Shown: positions 18,538-30,300, counted from the first letter of the stretch. The stretch: DNA of 64,000 nucleotides from Prevotellaceae bacterium (GCA_029226205.1 JAQXXT010000004.1:1-64000); one strand, 5' to 3'. Notes: generated by a model from the letters alone, not told the origin. Numbers and translations are program-made.

Positions 18538-18966
18538 TTAAGCGTTTTTATCGTAATCACGACGTACAACAAACTTCGTCTTTACGGGCAGCTTCTGCGC
18601 AGCGAGGCGGAGGGCCTCCTTGGCAGTGTCGAAACTGACACCCTCGACCTCGAAGAGGATACGTCCCGGCGTTACGGGAGCGACCCATCCTGCGGGATCA
18701 CCTTTACCTTTACCCATTCGGACATCGGCAGGCTTGCGGGTGATAGGCTTATCAGGGAAGATACGGATCCAGACCTGGCCCTCACGGTTCATGTAGCGGT
18801 TCAGGGCTACACGAGCGGCCTCAATCTGACGGCTGTCGAGCCATTTGGCCTCAAGGGTCTTGATGCCAAAGGTACCGAAAGCCAGTGTCGTACCGCGGTG
18901 GGCGTTACCCTTATTACCACGTCCGTCCTGCGGTCTTCTATATTTTACTCTTTTTGGCTGTAACAT
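18538..18966 (-). CDS. rplP: 50S ribosomal protein L16
   Basis: 142 aa. Begins [17 protein letters not shown]; includes [20 protein letters not shown] and [13 protein letters not shown], the loop reaching toward the peptidyl-transferase centre. Confidence 0.98.
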   Translation of the reverse strand: MLQPKRVKYRRPQDGRGNKGNAHRGTTLAFGTFGIKTLEAKWLDSRQIEAARVALNRYMNREGQVWIRIFPDKPITRKPADVRMGKGKGDPAGWVAPVTPGRILFEVEGVSFDTAKEALRLAAQKLPVKTKFVVRRDYDKNA

Positions 18967-18982
18967 GATAGCTTTCTACTTT

Positions 18983-19708
18983 TTAACGGTTATTATTTCT
19001 CTTACCACCGCGACGGCCGTTGCGACGATCACCACGTCCGTTGTTCTGCTTCTCCTGCTGGAAGTTAGGAGCGAGCTCACGCTTGCCATAAACCTCACCA
19101 CGGCAGATCCATACTTTCACGCCGATCGTACCGACCTTCGTGATAGCAGTAGCAGAGCAGTAGTCGATATCAGCACGGAAGGTATGCAGAGGAGTACGAC
19201 CTTCCTTCAGCATCTCCTTGCGGGCCATTTCAGCACCGTTGAGACGACCGGTGACCTGTACCTTGATGCCCTCGGCACCAGCGCGCATGGTGTTGGCGAT
19301 AGCCATCTTGATAGCGCGGCGGTATGCGATCTTGCCCTCTACCTGGCGAGCGATATTGTTGGCAACGATCGTAGCATCGAGATCAGGCTTCTTCACCTCG
19401 AAGATGTTGATCTGGATGTCCTTGTGGAAGATGTTCTTCAGCTCTTCCTTGAGCTTGTCAACATCCTGGCCACCCTTACCAATGACGATACCCGGACGAG
19501 CCGTGCAGATGGTAATAGTGATGAGTTTCAGCGTACGCTCGATGACGATGCGAGAAACACTGGCCTTAGCCAGGCGCTCGTTGAGGTACTTACGGATTTT
19601 CTGATCCTCTACGAGGTTGTCACCGAAGTCCTTACCACCGAACCAATTGGAATCCCAACCACGGATAATACCTAAACGGTTGCTAATTGGATTAACTTTC
19701 TGTCCCAT
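18983..19708 (-). CDS. rpsC: 30S ribosomal protein S3
   Basis: 241 aa. N-terminal KH domain with [18 protein letters not shown], then the S3 C-domain with [19 protein letters not shown] and [14 protein letters not shown] basic Asn/Arg/Gly-rich tail ([17 protein letters not shown]) ends the protein. Part of the mRNA entry helicase surface. Confidence 0.98.
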   Translation of the reverse strand: MGQKVNPISNRLGIIRGWDSNWFGGKDFGDNLVEDQKIRKYLNERLAKASVSRIVIERTLKLITITICTARPGIVIGKGGQDVDKLKEELKNIFHKDIQINIFEVKKPDLDATIVANNIARQVEGKIAYRRAIKMAIANTMRAGAEGIKVQVTGRLNGAEMARKEMLKEGRTPLHTFRADIDYCSATAITKVGTIGVKVWICRGEVYGKRELAPNFQQEKQNNGRGDRRNGRRGGKRNNNR

Positions 19709-19716
19709 TCTATCTA

Positions 19717-20121
19717 TTATTTTTCGTCATTGTTTTTTGCATCAACAAAGAGGGTCACGTGATTGCTACGCTTGCGAATGCGATAGCCACGGCCCTGCGG
19801 TGCCGGTCTCATACGTTTCATTGTTACGCCCGGGTCTACGAAGACGCGGCTCACGTAGAGCTCGCCGTCCTCAGCCTTACGGTCGTTTTTCTGTTCCCAG
19901 TTAGCGATGGCGGAACGCAGCAGTTTCTCTACGTCCTTGGCAGCCTGCTTGTTGGAGAACTTCAGTACGCCGAGTGCACGGTTGACTTCCATACCGCGGA
20001 TCATGTCAACGACATAACGCATCTTGCGGGGAGAGGAGGGACAACCCTTGAGCTTGGCGAAGAACAGATTTTTACGAGCTTCTTTCAGCTTTTCAGCTGC
20101 TATATGTTTTCTTGCTCCCAT
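19717..20121 (-). CDS. rplV: 50S ribosomal protein L22
   Basis: 134 aa. Has [15 protein letters not shown] and the exit-tunnel hairpin [19 protein letters not shown]. No deletion in the hairpin, where macrolide-resistance changes usually arise. Confidence 0.98.
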   Translation of the reverse strand: MGARKHIAAEKLKEARKNLFFAKLKGCPSSPRKMRYVVDMIRGMEVNRALGVLKFSNKQAAKDVEKLLRSAIANWEQKNDRKAEDGELYVSRVFVDPGVTMKRMRPAPQGRGYRIRKRSNHVTLFVDAKNNDEK

Positions 20122-20154
20122 TATTATTGTCTATTTTTAATGGATTGAACCTGA

Positions 20155-20424
20155 TTACTTCTTGTTGTTACCAGAGTGGCCACCGAAGCGACGGGTAAGT
20201 GCGAACTCACCGAGCTTATGACCAACCATATTCTCTGTCACGTAAACAGGAATGAATTTGTTACCGTTGTGGACTGCGATCGTGTGACCTACAAAGTCAG
20301 GAGAGATCATGCAAGCCCTGGCCCATGTCTTGACGACATTCTTCTTACCACTCTCGTTCATTGCGAGAATCTTCTTCTCGAGTGATACGTTGATATAAGG
20401 ACCTTTCTTAAGTGAACGACTCAT
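20155..20424 (-). CDS. rpsS: 30S ribosomal protein S19
   Basis: 89 aa. [13 protein letters not shown]-terminus, [20 protein letters not shown] and [14 protein letters not shown] at the C-terminus; located in the 30S head with S13. Confidence 0.98.
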   Translation of the reverse strand: MSRSLKKGPYINVSLEKKILAMNESGKKNVVKTWARACMISPDFVGHTIAVHNGNKFIPVYVTENMVGHKLGEFALTRRFGGHSGNNKK

Positions 20425-20434
20425 AACTTACTCT

Positions 20435-21262
20435 TTATTTATTATTAGCTCTTTCGATAATGTACTTGTTGGAAAGCTTCTTCGGTGCGCGTGTCTTCAG
20501 ACCCTTAGCGTAGAGACCCTTACGAGAGCGCGGATGACCACCACTCTGACGGCCTTCACCACCACCCATCGGGTGATCAACAGGGTTCATAACAACACCA
20601 CGGTTGTGGGGACGACGACCGAGCCAACGGCTGCGACCAGCCTTACCAGACTGTTCCAGAGCGTGGTCGGAGTTACCGACACTACCGATAGTAGCTTTGC
20701 AAGCACTCAGAATCTGACGAGTTTCGCCAGAAGGGAGCTTAATCACACAATAACTGCCCTCACGAGAAGTCAACTGAGCGAAGTTACCAGCCGAACGGAC
20801 GAGCAGAGCACCCTGACCGGGACGCAACTCAATGTTGTGAATCACCGTACCCACAGGAATGTTTGCCAGAGGAAGCGCGTTGCCGACCTCAGGTGCAGCC
20901 TCTGCACCACTCATGAGCTGAGCGCCGACCTCCAATCCATTAGGAGCAATAATGTAACGTTTTTCACCATCTGCGTAGTAGAGCAGGGCGATGCGAGCGC
21001 TGCGGTTCGGATCGTACTCGATGCTCTTTACGACAGCAGGCACACCATCTTTCTCTCGCTTGAAATCGATGAGACGATATTTACGCTTGTGGCCACCGCC
21101 CTTGTAGCGTACGGTCATCTTACCGGTGTTGTTTCGACCACCGGTAGAACGCTTACCGTAAACGAGAGACTTCTCTGGCACGGATGCAGTAATATCCTCG
21201 AACGTGCCAATAACCTTGTGTCTTTGTCCCGGAGTAACCGGGTTTAACTTACGTACTGCCAT
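20435..21262 (-). CDS. rplB: 50S ribosomal protein L2
   Basis: 275 aa. Carries the SH3-like core and the C-terminal [14 protein letters not shown] loop with the conserved His near the peptidyl-transferase centre. Ten nt before rpsS. Confidence 0.98.
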   Translation of the reverse strand: MAVRKLNPVTPGQRHKVIGTFEDITASVPEKSLVYGKRSTGGRNNTGKMTVRYKGGGHKRKYRLIDFKREKDGVPAVVKSIEYDPNRSARIALLYYADGEKRYIIAPNGLEVGAQLMSGAEAAPEVGNALPLANIPVGTVIHNIELRPGQGALLVRSAGNFAQLTSREGSYCVIKLPSGETRQILSACKATIGSVGNSDHALEQSGKAGRSRWLGRRPHNRGVVMNPVDHPMGGGEGRQSGGHPRSRKGLYAKGLKTRAPKKLSNKYIIERANNK

Positions 21263-21269
21263 TTTTTAT

Positions 21270-21563
21270 TTAAATATTGCTGTAAAAATCAATTGTGTCG
21301 CCCTCTTTGAGAGTGACGATTGCTTTCTTATAAGCATTCTTCTGTCCCTTCACGAGACCTGCCTTGGTGTAACGGGAGGAGCGCTTGCCAGCGTAACGGA
21401 TGGTATTTACATCCAGGACGGTGACGTTGTAGAGCTTCTCGATCTCGCTCTTAATCTGGAGCTTATTAGCCTCCGGCTTCACGACGAAAGCGAAGCGGTT
21501 AGGGAACTTATCTGTGATCTTGGTGAACTTCTCAGTTACCAATGGTTTAATAACAAATGCCAT
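21270..21563 (-). CDS. rplW: 50S ribosomal protein L23
   Basis: 97 aa from the ATG at 21563 (MAFVIKPLVTEK). A GGAG Shine-Dalgarno lies 8 nt upstream of this ATG; the in-frame ATG at 21578 directly abuts the rplD stop and has no such site. Exit-tunnel protein that docks trigger factor. Confidence 0.96.
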   Translation of the reverse strand: MAFVIKPLVTEKFTKITDKFPNRFAFVVKPEANKLQIKSEIEKLYNVTVLDVNTIRYAGKRSSRYTKAGLVKGQKNAYKKAIVTLKEGDTIDFYSNI

Positions 21564-21578
21564 ATCTAATATCTCCAT

Positions 21579-22208
21579 TTATTTTGTTAAGAGCTCTTCG
21601 ATAGCCTTCAGTGCGGACTCTGTCATGACGAGCTTGTCAGCATTCAAAACCTTATAGGTATTGATGTTGCGAGCCTCGATGACATCAGCCTTCGGCAGGT
21701 TACGAGCGGACAAATATACGTTTTTATTTGCTTCCGGCAAAACGACGAGCGCTTTTTGGCCCTCAACTTTCAGATTTTTAACAATCTTTACGAAATCTTT
21801 CGTCTTAGGAGCGTCCAAAGCGAAGTCTTCGACGACAATGATCTCACCGTTCTTGGCAGCCTGAGAGAGGGCAGATTTACGGGCGAGGATGTTTGTCTTC
21901 TTGTTGATCTTCTGCTCATAGTCGCGGGGTTTCGGACCGAAGACACGACCACCACCGACGAGGACCGGAGAGTTGATATCACCACGACGTGCACCGCCGC
22001 CGCCCTTCTGGCGGATGAGCTTGCGGGTAGAACCGGCGTGCTCACTTCTCTCCTTAGACTTGGCTGTGCCCTGACGCTGTGCGGCGAGGTAAGCCTTGAC
22101 AGAAAGCCAAAGTACGTGCTCGTTAGGCTCAATGCCGAAAACGCTGTCGTTCAGGGTTACCTTCTTACCGGTGTCCTGACCGTTGATATTTAAAACACTT
22201 ACTTCCAT
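21579..22208 (-). CDS. rplD: 50S ribosomal protein L4
   Basis: 209 aa. Includes the extended tunnel loop with [20 protein letters not shown] and [15 protein letters not shown]. In enterobacteria L4 autoregulates the S10 operon; no equivalent leader is recognised here. The start overlaps the rplC stop by one base (TAATG). Confidence 0.98.
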   Translation of the reverse strand: MEVSVLNINGQDTGKKVTLNDSVFGIEPNEHVLWLSVKAYLAAQRQGTAKSKERSEHAGSTRKLIRQKGGGGARRGDINSPVLVGGGRVFGPKPRDYEQKINKKTNILARKSALSQAAKNGEIIVVEDFALDAPKTKDFVKIVKNLKVEGQKALVVLPEANKNVYLSARNLPKADVIEARNINTYKVLNADKLVMTESALKAIEELLTK

Positions 22209-22822
22209 TACTTTTCAATGATTACAGTTGAACCTTTGCATCCTGCGACAGAGCCCTTCACAACGAGGAGGTTCTGCTCGGGGATAACCTTTAATACCTG
22301 GAGGTTCTGGGTTGTCACCCGGTCACCACCCATCTGGCCACCCATGCGCATGCCCTTGAAGACAATAGCAGGGTAAGAACAAGCACCGATAGATCCCGGC
22401 TTACGAGCGCGGTCGTCCTGACCGTGAGTGCTCTGGCCGACACCACCGAAACCGTGACGCTTCACGACGCCCTGGAAACCGTGGCCCTTGGAGGTACCAA
22501 CGATATCGACATACTTAGCATCGTTGAAGATGTCTACTGTAATCGTGTCACCGAGGTTATACTCCTCGTCAAACTTGAACTCGGCCAAGTGCTTTTTCGG
22601 TGTTGTGCCTGCTTTCTTGAAGACTCCCTGCATCGGCTTGGAGGTTCTGCTCTCCTTAGCCTCGCCGAAAGCCAACTGATAAGCTTTGTAACCGTCGGTC
22701 TCAACAGTCTTGACCTGCGTTACAACACAAGGACCAGCTTCGATAACAGTGCACGGAATATTCTTACCGTCGGCACTGAAAACGGATGTCATTCCGATTT
22801 TCTTTCCTAATAATCCTGGCAT
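22208..22822 (-). CDS. rplC: 50S ribosomal protein L3
   Basis: 204 aa. Starts [15 protein letters not shown]; central [16 protein letters not shown] and [16 protein letters not shown] loops are characteristic of uL3. The Gln in GGQMGGD is the residue methylated by PrmB in the family. Confidence 0.98.
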   Translation of the reverse strand: MPGLLGKKIGMTSVFSADGKNIPCTVIEAGPCVVTQVKTVETDGYKAYQLAFGEAKESRTSKPMQGVFKKAGTTPKKHLAEFKFDEEYNLGDTITVDIFNDAKYVDIVGTSKGHGFQGVVKRHGFGGVGQSTHGQDDRARKPGSIGACSYPAIVFKGMRMGGQMGGDRVTTQNLQVLKVIPEQNLLVVKGSVAGCKGSTVIIEK

Positions 22823-22882
22823 TTCAAATAAAATGTTTGATTGATAAAACTTTTAGAATTTCTGAGCTGAATATCTGTCCGA

Positions 22883-23188
22883 TTAGACCTTGATCTCTAC
22901 CTCAACACCAGAGGGGAGCTCGAGCTTCATGAGGGCATCCACGGTCTTTGCGGTAGAAGAGTAGATGTCGATGAGACGCTTGTAGTCGCTCAACTGGAAC
23001 TGCTCACGAGCCTTCTTGTTGACGAAGGTAGAGCGGTTGACGGTGTAGATACGCTTGTGAGTAGGCAATGGAATAGGACCGCTGACGATAGCGCCCGTAG
23101 CCTTGACAGCCTTCACAATCTTCTCGGCTGACTTATCAACCAACTGGTGGTCGTAAGACTTCAGCTTAATTCTGATTTTCTGACTCAT
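22883..23188 (-). CDS. rpsJ: 30S ribosomal protein S10
   Basis: 101 aa. Has [32 protein letters not shown] and the C-terminal [12 protein letters not shown]10 (NusE) also joins NusB in antitermination complexes. It follows fusA directly; the tuf gene found here in many phyla is absent. Confidence 0.98.
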   Translation of the reverse strand: MSQKIRIKLKSYDHQLVDKSAEKIVKAVKATGAIVSGPIPLPTHKRIYTVNRSTFVNKKAREQFQLSDYKRLIDIYSSTAKTVDALMKLELPSGVEVEIKV

Positions 23189-23297
23189 TGTTTTGTTTTA
23201 TTATTGATGATTATGAGGTACCGGTGACGCCGACCCTTAAGAGTCATTTGCTAAGGGCAGCGCCCCGGACCATATTTATTTTTGCGTTGGTGCAGTA

Positions 23298-25412
23298 TTA
23301 CAGCAGTTCAGCGTGTCCGTGAACCTCCTCGAGCACAGCCTTGGCGATGCTGGTGGAGACAGGAGCGTGGTGATCATACTCCATAGAAGAGGTAGCACGA
23401 CCGGAGGTGATGGTACGCAGAGCGGTGACATAACCGAACATCTCTGCCAGCGGAACCATAGCCTTGACGATACGGGCGCCACTGCGAGCCTCGTCCATAC
23501 CCTGGACAAGACCACGGCGCTTGTTGAGGTCACCGATGACATCACCCATGTTCTCTTCCGGCGTAACGACCTCGACCTTCATGATCGGCTCCATGAGCAC
23601 GGGGCCGGCCTTCGGGCAGAGGACCTTGAAAGCCTGATGAGCGACGAGCTCGAAGGAGAGCTGATCGGAGTCAACGGGGTGGAAGCTACCATCGTTGAGG
23701 GTAACCTTCAGACCGGTCATCGGGAATCCGCCGAGGACACCACTGGAGAGGCAGTCCTTGAATCCCTTCTCTACGGAAGGAATGAACTCCTTAGGCACGT
23801 TACCACCCTTGACATTATTGATGAACTGCAGATCGCCCTCGGTGTAATCCTCATCCTTCGGAGCGATGGTGACGTCGATACAAGCGAACTTACCACGACC
23901 ACCAGACTGCTTCTTATAAGTCTCACGGCTCTGAGCGCTCTTCGTGATAGCCTCCTTGTAGTTCACCTGAGGCTTACCCTCGTTACACTCAACCTTGAAC
24001 TCACGCTTCAGACGGTCGATGATGATATCGAGGTGGAGCTCACCCATACCGGAGATAATGGTCTGACCACTCTGCTCGTCGGTACGAACGGTGAACGTAG
24101 GATCCTCCTCAGCGAGCTTAGCGAGACCGTTGTCCATCTTGGCAACGTCAGCCTGGCTCTTCGGCTCAACGGCAACGGAGATCACCGGATCCGGGAAGGT
24201 CATGGACTCGAGTACGATAGGATGGTCCTCATCGCAGAGGGTATCACCCGTACGGATATCCTTGAAACCTACACCTGCACCGATATCACCGGCGTCGATG
24301 GTCTCCATAGGAATCTCCTTGTTGGAGTTCATCTGGAACAGACGGCTGATACGCTCCTTCTTACCGGAACGGGGGTTGTAGACATAAGAACCAGCGGCAA
24401 CCTTACCGGAGTAAACGCGGAAGAACACCAGACGGCCCATGAACGGATCGGTAGCGATCTTGAAGGCCAGAGCAGCTGTCGGCTCGTTCTCATCCGGCTT
24501 ACGATCCTCTTCCTCACCGGTCTCGGGGTTCGTACCCTTGATGTTCGGTGTATCGAGCGGAGAGGGCAGGAAAGCACAGGTATAGTCGAGCAGCGGCTGA
24601 ACACCCTTGTTCTTATAAGAAGAGCCGAGGGTCATCGGGCAGCACTCCATAGAGACACAACCCTTACGCAGAGCGCGGATAATCATATCCTCGGGGATAT
24701 CCTTACCATCGAGGTAGAGCTCCATGAGCTCATCATCGTAGTTGGCAGCACCCTCGAGCATCTTGTCACGCCATTCGTTTGCCTCGTCAACGAGATCAGC
24801 GGGGATATCGTCAACCTCGAACTCAGCGCCCAGCGTCTCATCGTGCCACAGGATAGCCTTCATCTTGATGAGGTCTACGACGCCCTTGAAGTTCTCCTCA
24901 GCACCGATAGGAATCTGTACGGGGATCGGGTTAGCGCCCAGGATGTCCTTCATCTGCTGAACAGTCTCGAAGAAGTCTGCACCGGAGCGGTCCATCTTGT
25001 TGACATAACCGATACGGGGAACGTTGTACTTGTCAGCCTGGCGCCAAACCGTCTCGCTCTGCGGCTGTACACCGTCGGCAGCGGAATAGGTAGCGATAGC
25101 GCCATCGAGAACACGGAGAGAACGCTCAACCTCAGCGGTGAAGTCGACGTGTCCCGGAGTATCGATCAGGTTGATCTTGTACTTGTTGCCCTTGTACTCC
25201 CAGTTACAGGTGGTAGCAGCAGAGGTGATGGTGATACCACGCTCCTGCTCCTGAGCCATCCAGTCCATGGTAGCGGCACCATCATGAACCTCACCGATCT
25301 TGTGCGTCTTACCTGTGTAATACAGGATACGCTCAGACGTTGTTGTCTTACCGGCATCAATGTGGGCCATGATACCGATATTACGAGTCAAATGTAAATC
25401 GCGATTAGCCAT
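23298..25412 (-). CDS. fusA: Elongation factor G
   Basis: 704 aa, full-length translocase GTPase. G1 [16 protein letters not shown]3 [17 protein letters not shown]4 [10 protein letters not shown]; switch region [10 protein letters not shown]. Domain IV carries the tip sequence [12 protein letters not shown]. Located in the str part of the superoperon after rpsG, with no tuf after it. Fusidic-acid status cannot be judged by eye. Confidence 0.98.
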   Translation of the reverse strand: MANRDLHLTRNIGIMAHIDAGKTTTSERILYYTGKTHKIGEVHDGAATMDWMAQEQERGITITSAATTCNWEYKGNKYKINLIDTPGHVDFTAEVERSLRVLDGAIATYSAADGVQPQSETVWRQADKYNVPRIGYVNKMDRSGADFFETVQQMKDILGANPIPVQIPIGAEENFKGVVDLIKMKAILWHDETLGAEFEVDDIPADLVDEANEWRDKMLEGAANYDDELMELYLDGKDIPEDMIIRALRKGCVSMECCPMTLGSSYKNKGVQPLLDYTCAFLPSPLDTPNIKGTNPETGEEEDRKPDENEPTAALAFKIATDPFMGRLVFFRVYSGKVAAGSYVYNPRSGKKERISRLFQMNSNKEIPMETIDAGDIGAGVGFKDIRTGDTLCDEDHPIVLESMTFPDPVISVAVEPKSQADVAKMDNGLAKLAEEDPTFTVRTDEQSGQTIISGMGELHLDIIIDRLKREFKVECNEGKPQVNYKEAITKSAQSRETYKKQSGGRGKFACIDVTIAPKDEDYTEGDLQFINNVKGGNVPKEFIPSVEKGFKDCLSSGVLGGFPMTGLKVTLNDGSFHPVDSDQLSFELVAHQAFKVLCPKAGPVLMEPIMKVEVVTPEENMGDVIGDLNKRRGLVQGMDEARSGARIVKAMVPLAEMFGYVTALRTITSGRATSSMEYDHHAPVSTSIAKAVLEEVHGHAELL

Positions 25413-25437
25413 TGTTTTTTAATCCTGAAAATATTGA

Positions 25438-25914
25438 TTAGAATCTGAAGTGAGCGAATGCGCGGTTAGCCTCAGCCATACGGTGCATATCCTCCTTACG
25501 CTTGAAGGCACCACCCTGGTTGTTGAAGGCATCGAGGATCTCGGCAGCGAGCTTCTCAGCCATAGACTTACCACTACGCTTGCGTGCGAAAGCGATGAGG
25601 TTCTTCATAGCGATACTCATCTTGCGGTCAGCACGGATCTCCGTAGGCACCTGGAAAGTAGCACCACCGATACGGCGGCTCTTTACCTCTACCTGAGGAG
25701 TGATATTGTCGAGGGCCTGCTTCCAGATCTCCAGAGGACTCTTCTCCTCGTTCTGTGCCTTTGCCTTGACAGCATCCAAAGCGGAATAGAAAATGCGGTA
25801 GGAAGTATTCTTCTTACCATCATACATCAAGTGATTAACGAACTTGGCGACCATCTGGTCATTGAAGACGGGATCCGGAATGATCACACGCTTCTTGGGT
25901 TTTGCTTTTCTCAT
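25438..25914 (-). CDS. rpsG: 30S ribosomal protein S7
   Basis: 158 aa. uS7 signature [21 protein letters not shown]-like start (read in parts) and [19 protein letters not shown]; ends RAFAHFRF. Organises the 30S head. The 208-nt gap from rpsL upstream is unusually long. Confidence 0.98.
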   Translation of the reverse strand: MRKAKPKKRVIIPDPVFNDQMVAKFVNHLMYDGKKNTSYRIFYSALDAVKAKAQNEEKSPLEIWKQALDNITPQVEVKSRRIGGATFQVPTEIRADRKMSIAMKNLIAFARKRSGKSMAEKLAAEILDAFNNQGGAFKRKEDMHRMAEANRAFAHFRF

Positions 25915-26071
25915 TGTTTATTTTAAAATATCATTCTGCGGAGGTTGTACTTTTTCATTTCTGTCTTCAACGCCCGCACCCGGGCATTTACTCAACCTGA
26001 TTAGTCTTACTCCAGCAAAACTGTTGTTTGAAAATAAAATTTCCTTGTTTAGGGGAAGGGGTGAAGCCTCA

Positions 26072-26099
26072 GGCTCTCAGGCATCTCCGCCTGTGAGCC
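26072..26099. repeat. Hairpin in the rpsL-rpsG spacer
   Basis: GGCTCTCAGGC (26072-26082) pairs with GCCTGTGAGCC (26089-26099) with one mismatch and a 6-nt loop. There is no U-tract on the transcribed strand. It could be a processing site or a regulatory structure. Confidence 0.6.
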
Positions 26100-26122
26100 C
26101 TCGGCATAAATGTCCTTGTGGA

Positions 26123-26500
26123 TTACTTCTTCTTAGGACGCTTAGCACCGTACTTGGAACGGCGCTGTGTACGGTTGGCAACACCGGCGGTATCAAGGGT
26201 ACCACGAACGATGTGATAACGTACACCAGGAAGGTCCTTCACACGACCGCCACGAACGAGGACGATACTGTGCTCCTGAAGGTTGTGACCCTCACCAGGA
26301 ATGTAGGAGTTAACCTCCTTCTGGTTCGTCAGACGCACACGAGCCACCTTACGCATGGCGGAGTTAGGCTTCTTCGGAGTGGTTGTATAGACACGGACGC
26401 AGACACCACGACGCTGAGGACAGTTGTCCAAAGCCGGTGACTTACTCTTGTCTACAATCACCTTTCTGCCTTTTCTTACTAACTGTGAAATAGTAGGCAT
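26123..26500 (-). CDS. rpsL: 30S ribosomal protein S12
   Basis: 125 aa. Motifs [31 protein letters not shown] and [17 protein letters not shown]. The Lys residues in TPKKPNS and VKDLPG, whose substitution gives streptomycin resistance, are unchanged. First gene of the superoperon; TACCTTTG lies 85 nt upstream. Confidence 0.98.
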   Translation of the reverse strand: MPTISQLVRKGRKVIVDKSKSPALDNCPQRRGVCVRVYTTTPKKPNSAMRKVARVRLTNQKEVNSYIPGEGHNLQEHSIVLVRGGRVKDLPGVRYHIVRGTLDTAGVANRTQRRSKYGAKRPKKK

Positions 26501-26584
26501 GATTTGTACTTTTTAATTTATATATTTATTTTATTTATTATCAACAGTTTATGCAAACGGGTATAGCAAGCCCGTTTCGGGGTG

Positions 26585-26592
26585 CAAAGGTA
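26585..26592 (-). promoter_or_regulatory. -7 element of the str-S10-spc-alpha superoperon promoter
   Basis: TACCTTTG on the minus strand, an exact consensus, with TTTG 25 nt further upstream (26621-26618), longer than the usual 19-20 nt. It lies 85 nt before rpsL. Confidence 0.6.
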
Positions 26593-26677
26593 CGGACTTT
26601 TTTTGGAATATCTTTCTCAAAGACTGACAATTTTCAATCGGAAAGAAAGATTTATATTTTCTTAACGATTAGCAGAA

Positions 26678-26703
26678 CGGAACATGACAAATCACGTCCC
26701 TAC
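26678..26703 (-). repeat. Family E repeat (degenerate copy)
   Basis: Matches the reverse of the GTAGGGACATGATTCATC element seen elsewhere, with the central palindrome partly decayed. It lies just upstream of the MGMT-family gene. Confidence 0.5.
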
Positions 26704-26743
26704 CGTGAGGCAATAACTCCCCACTCCATCCGTTGAAACAAAT

Positions 26744-27058
26744 ATGAAACCCGATACAGAACGCTTACACAAGGTCGTCTATGAAATTGTCCGTGCCATA
26801 CCGCGCGGCCGCGTGTTGACCTACGGCATCATCGCCCGCTTGACCGGATGGCCGAATCATGCCCGACTGGTGGGTCATATCATGAAAGGAGCAGGCATTG
26901 AGCCAAATCTCCCTTGTCACCGTGTCCTCGCTGCCAGTGGCCGTCCCTCCCCTACTTTCCCCGAACAGCGGGCGCTCCTCGAGGCCGAGGGTGTACGCTT
27001 CAAGGACAATGGTTGCGTGGATATGAAGCGATATCTCTGGGAGATAGTAGGGACATGA
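26744..27058 (+). CDS. MGMT-family (methylguanine-DNA methyltransferase C-domain) protein
   Basis: 104 aa, only the DNA-binding/active-site domain of the O6-alkylguanine-DNA alkyltransferase family. GRVLTYGIIARLTGWP is the recognition-helix region, and LPCHRVLAASGR holds the PCHRV acceptor motif. The Cys is kept, unlike ATL proteins that have Trp or Ala there. The N-terminal domain of full Ogt/Ada enzymes is missing. It may repair alkylated DNA alone or act as an ATL-like damage sensor; sequence does not decide. Its last residues and stop codon fall inside a family E repeat. Confidence 0.85.
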   Translation: MKPDTERLHKVVYEIVRAIPRGRVLTYGIIARLTGWPNHARLVGHIMKGAGIEPNLPCHRVLAASGRPSPTFPEQRALLEAEGVRFKDNGCVDMKRYLWEIVGT

Positions 27059-27072
27059 TTTATCATGATCCG
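27047..27072 (+). repeat. Family E repeat containing the stop codon of the MGMT-family gene
   Basis: Begins GTAGGGACATGATT and carries a near-palindrome (ATGATTTATCAT). The TGA stop at 27056-27058 and the codons for the last residues (VGT) lie in the element. Confidence 0.75.
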
Positions 27073-27085
27073 CCCAAACCGGGAA

Positions 27086-27122
27086 TTGCAGGGGCCGTCC
27101 CTTGTGGCGGCCCGCCGTCGGA
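27086..27122 (+). repeat. GC-rich repeat (family A, gdhA-type variant)
   Basis: 27086-27114 is identical over 29 nt to the left arm of the inverted repeat after gdhA. It lies 27 nt after the MGMT-family stop, in the same orientation relative to the gene. Confidence 0.8.
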
Positions 27123-27159
27123 ACGACGGATGTTCGGGAAAGACAGAGTAACAGATCAA

Positions 27160-27212
27160 ACACAAAAAAAGACAGAATAACAAATGATGTTGCATCATCT
27201 GTTATTCTGTCT
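27160..27212 (-). terminator. Intrinsic terminator, family C copy 1
   Basis: A 43-nt near-perfect hairpin (27170-27212, arms AGACAGAATAACA/TGTTATTCTGTCT plus an inner ATGATG/CATCAT) followed on the minus strand by a run of seven T. It would terminate transcription of the large exported-protein operon. Confidence 0.85.
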
Positions 27213-27216
27213 TCAC

Positions 27217-27327
27217 CGTAGGGGCACCCCTTGTGGGCGCCCTACCCCCCTTAGGACGGCCACAAGGGCCGCGCCCTACGGGGGATCATTCCCCTTTATG
27301 ACGGCCACAAGGGCCGCACCCTGCAAG
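27217..27327. repeat. GC-rich repeat cluster (family A)
   Basis: One unit in the opposite orientation (GTAGGGGCACCCCTTGTGGG near 27219) and two units with ACGGCCACAAGGGCCGC cores (near 27258 and 27300). The last ends 2 nt from the stop of the 1599-aa protein gene. Confidence 0.8.
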
Positions 27328-27328
27328 A

Positions 27329-30300
27329 TTACATCACGATCACTTTCCAACTCTGCTGATGGCCGTCGGCGCAAGTGGCGCGGAGGACGACGACACCAGA
27401 GGGAACAGCGACGGAGAGCTTGGCTGCATGATTAGCGGTCACATTGGTGAGCAGTTGGCCAGCCTCATCGTAAGCCGTGAGGGAGCTGAGGTCAGCCTTT
27501 GAAGCCTTCACCGTAGCGACACCGTCGCTGACGGAGAGCACGAGAGCGCCATTGGCCTCAGAAACTGTATTCACACCTGTCGCAGCACCGATGCGAGAGA
27601 GATAGAATCGGCCGACATTATCGCCGTTCATCCAAACGGTAGGAGCAGCGTCGAGGGCATAGCTGTCACCTGTCTCACGATCATAGAGTTTCCAGTCGGA
27701 AGCATCAAAAGCCCCGGAGGTCTCAAAGCTCAGGCGGACGCTGTCAGCCTTTGTCATGAAGAAGCCGAGGTTGATAACATCTTGATCAACGGGACGGATA
27801 TCATAAGCCTTACCACCCTCTTCAGAGAAGATGGCGAATTGTGGCTTGTAATCCTCATCGATAAGTGTCGGTGCCTTTGTATCGTTGTCCTGGAGGAGGA
27901 CAGTACCGACATGATAGTTACCGGCATCAGCCTTCACACGCAGGAAGGACGGAACCTCCTCATCAGCATTATACCCCTTAGCAGCTGAAGCCGTAGACTG
28001 ATAGAGCTCATCAGAAGAAGCCGGCTGACCACCATACATATCTTTACTGTAGGTGACAGTCTGCGTAGCAGAATAGGTCGTCGTGGTGACATAATTCTTT
28101 GTCGTGGTCGTACCTTTCTGCATGACGAAGAATGCCTGTGCCGGACCGACATAGAGGTTCTTCGAAGCGAGGTCAGAGGAGCTGACAAGACTACCATTCA
28201 CGAGGATCACAGAGTAAGCCGTATTGCCATCGTAGCATTTCACGCCAGTAATATTGTTGCTGTTGGCATTGGCAATAGCCTCAAGGAAGCTCTTCACGTT
28301 GAGGTGACTCATCATCGGGTTACCGACGAGGAAGATACCATCAGTTGTACTACTATTCCCATCGGACGTATTCTTATAGGTCAGATTCAGCTCGTCACCG
28401 TTGGACCAGTTGTCACTCCAGAGTTTTGCGGAAGCATGACTAGGATCAACTGATGTACTCAACTTATTACCACTATTGTCATAATAATAATAGGTACGCG
28501 CACCGGACTTCGGCAGATGGACAAAGCATGTATCCGTATTTCCCTTAGCAGCCATCAGGGCGAAGCTCAAGGGCGCGTCACCACTGACTGTCGTCGTAGT
28601 GCCACTCGTCTTAGAAGATCCACTGAACGTAGCATAGTCGTAAGCAAGAGAGTTGAAGCCATTCGACCAACGGCTTGTCTCGACAGAGATAGTCGTAGGC
28701 GTTGCCGTTGTCATATCACTGTTCATATTGAACTGTACCTTATCACCCGTTGTATTCTCCCATACACGCTGGATGAGCGGGTAAGTCACACGGTCGACAA
28801 CATCGAGCTTGTTCTTCGTAGCGTTTTCATCGGTGAGCGGAGTGAAGTAATCCTTCTCCGCAATCTTACTGGCGAAGAAATCACCACTGACGAGCGACTG
28901 AACCGGCGACATATAGAGCCGCGTAACACCGGGCGTCAGAGCGAGGTCCACCCAGGCGCTGTTGTACTTCAGCCGATAGACATTCTCCACGGCAGCGTCA
29001 TGCTCGAAGTGGATACCGTTGCAGGCATTCTCGTAATCCTTATCAACATCCGTAGAGACATCAGTCAATACCGGATAAACTTTGGCACCAGCCGGGATGA
29101 TGACATTGGAGCAAGCAGAAGGTGCGCCCTCTACCCAGTTGTCCCAGTTGTTCCAATCCGTAGAAGCGGCATTGGTTCTCCAGTGGGTAGTAGTCGGATA
29201 TACCTTATAGTATACCTTGCCAAGAGTATTGCCGCTCTCATCGAGGATATAGGCTACCTGGTTGTCTCCAACCTTCTTAAGACTTATGTTATTTACAGAG
29301 AAGTTCAGAGAGCCGTCACTGTTGGCCCAGACTTTCTTCGTGAAAGACTCAGCGGGAACAAACACCTGGTAGTTGGCCGTCTTGTCCGTACCCTTCCAGG
29401 AGATTGTAGAAGTTTCACCCTCACAGACAGATGTCATCTTGAGATCGGTGATCTTCGGATCCTCACAGGAGTTGTCATCACGGTTATCAGGAACGCCATC
29501 GCCATCGGCATCCGACAGCAGGGCGATACCATAGAGCTTCTGCACATCAGCCACATTAGCCACGGCACCCATCGTGATGACGACCTCATCATACTGCTGT
29601 TTCGGCGACATGAGATAGATGTCACGGTCCTGTGTGGTGAGGACATCAGCACCGAGCACCTGCCAGGAGTTCTTGCTTTCACCCGTAGCCTTACCTTTAT
29701 AATAGGTCTCAATCTTCAGATAGTTACCGGCATTGACCGAGAGGTAGTGGTTGACATCCTTGTTCATCACCACAGCGAGCTGATGGCGGTAGTCGTAGGT
29801 ACGCCCGAGCTTGATGCCGAAGCTGTAGTAGGACCCGGCCTTCACGCCGTTACCCCAAGTTACGGCCGTCTCATAGTTAGGATCATCATCGACGGCATTG
29901 CCGAGATTCTCCATAAAGCCACCGACAGTAGCCAGAGACGCGTTGCTGCCACCTGCAGAGATCGTAGCGCCCGTAGCGCTGTTGCTCACCTGTGTGCTAC
30001 CGGCAAGCTGGTTATTGCATTTTTCAGCATCGCTGCCATCCTCATAGAAAGGATAGTAGATATTGAGTTTGGAGATAGAGAGACTCAACGTACCCGTGCT
30101 CCAGAGCGTGAACTCATCGAAGTCGGTACCGGCCGGAATGGTAGCGGCGAACTCGACCTTCTGCACATGGTTACTACCGGCGAGGGAGAGTCCGAGGACC
30201 TTAGAGTCAGAGACCAAGACAGAAGCCACAGCGTTATTGGGCTGTGCGGACTTACTGTTGTAGCACTTGATCATGAACCCATCGAGAAGATTAAGGTTCA

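Noticed and set aside
23189-23297. Structured leader (L4-type control element) before rpsJ
   Set aside because: Only a weak imperfect CCCTTA/TAAGGG pairing is visible; not enough to support a regulatory RNA.
23313-25397. 694-codon plus-strand open frame opposite fusA, with similar long frames opposite tuf and rpoB/rpoC
   Set aside because: Antisense shadows of strongly codon-biased genes with no protein similarity.
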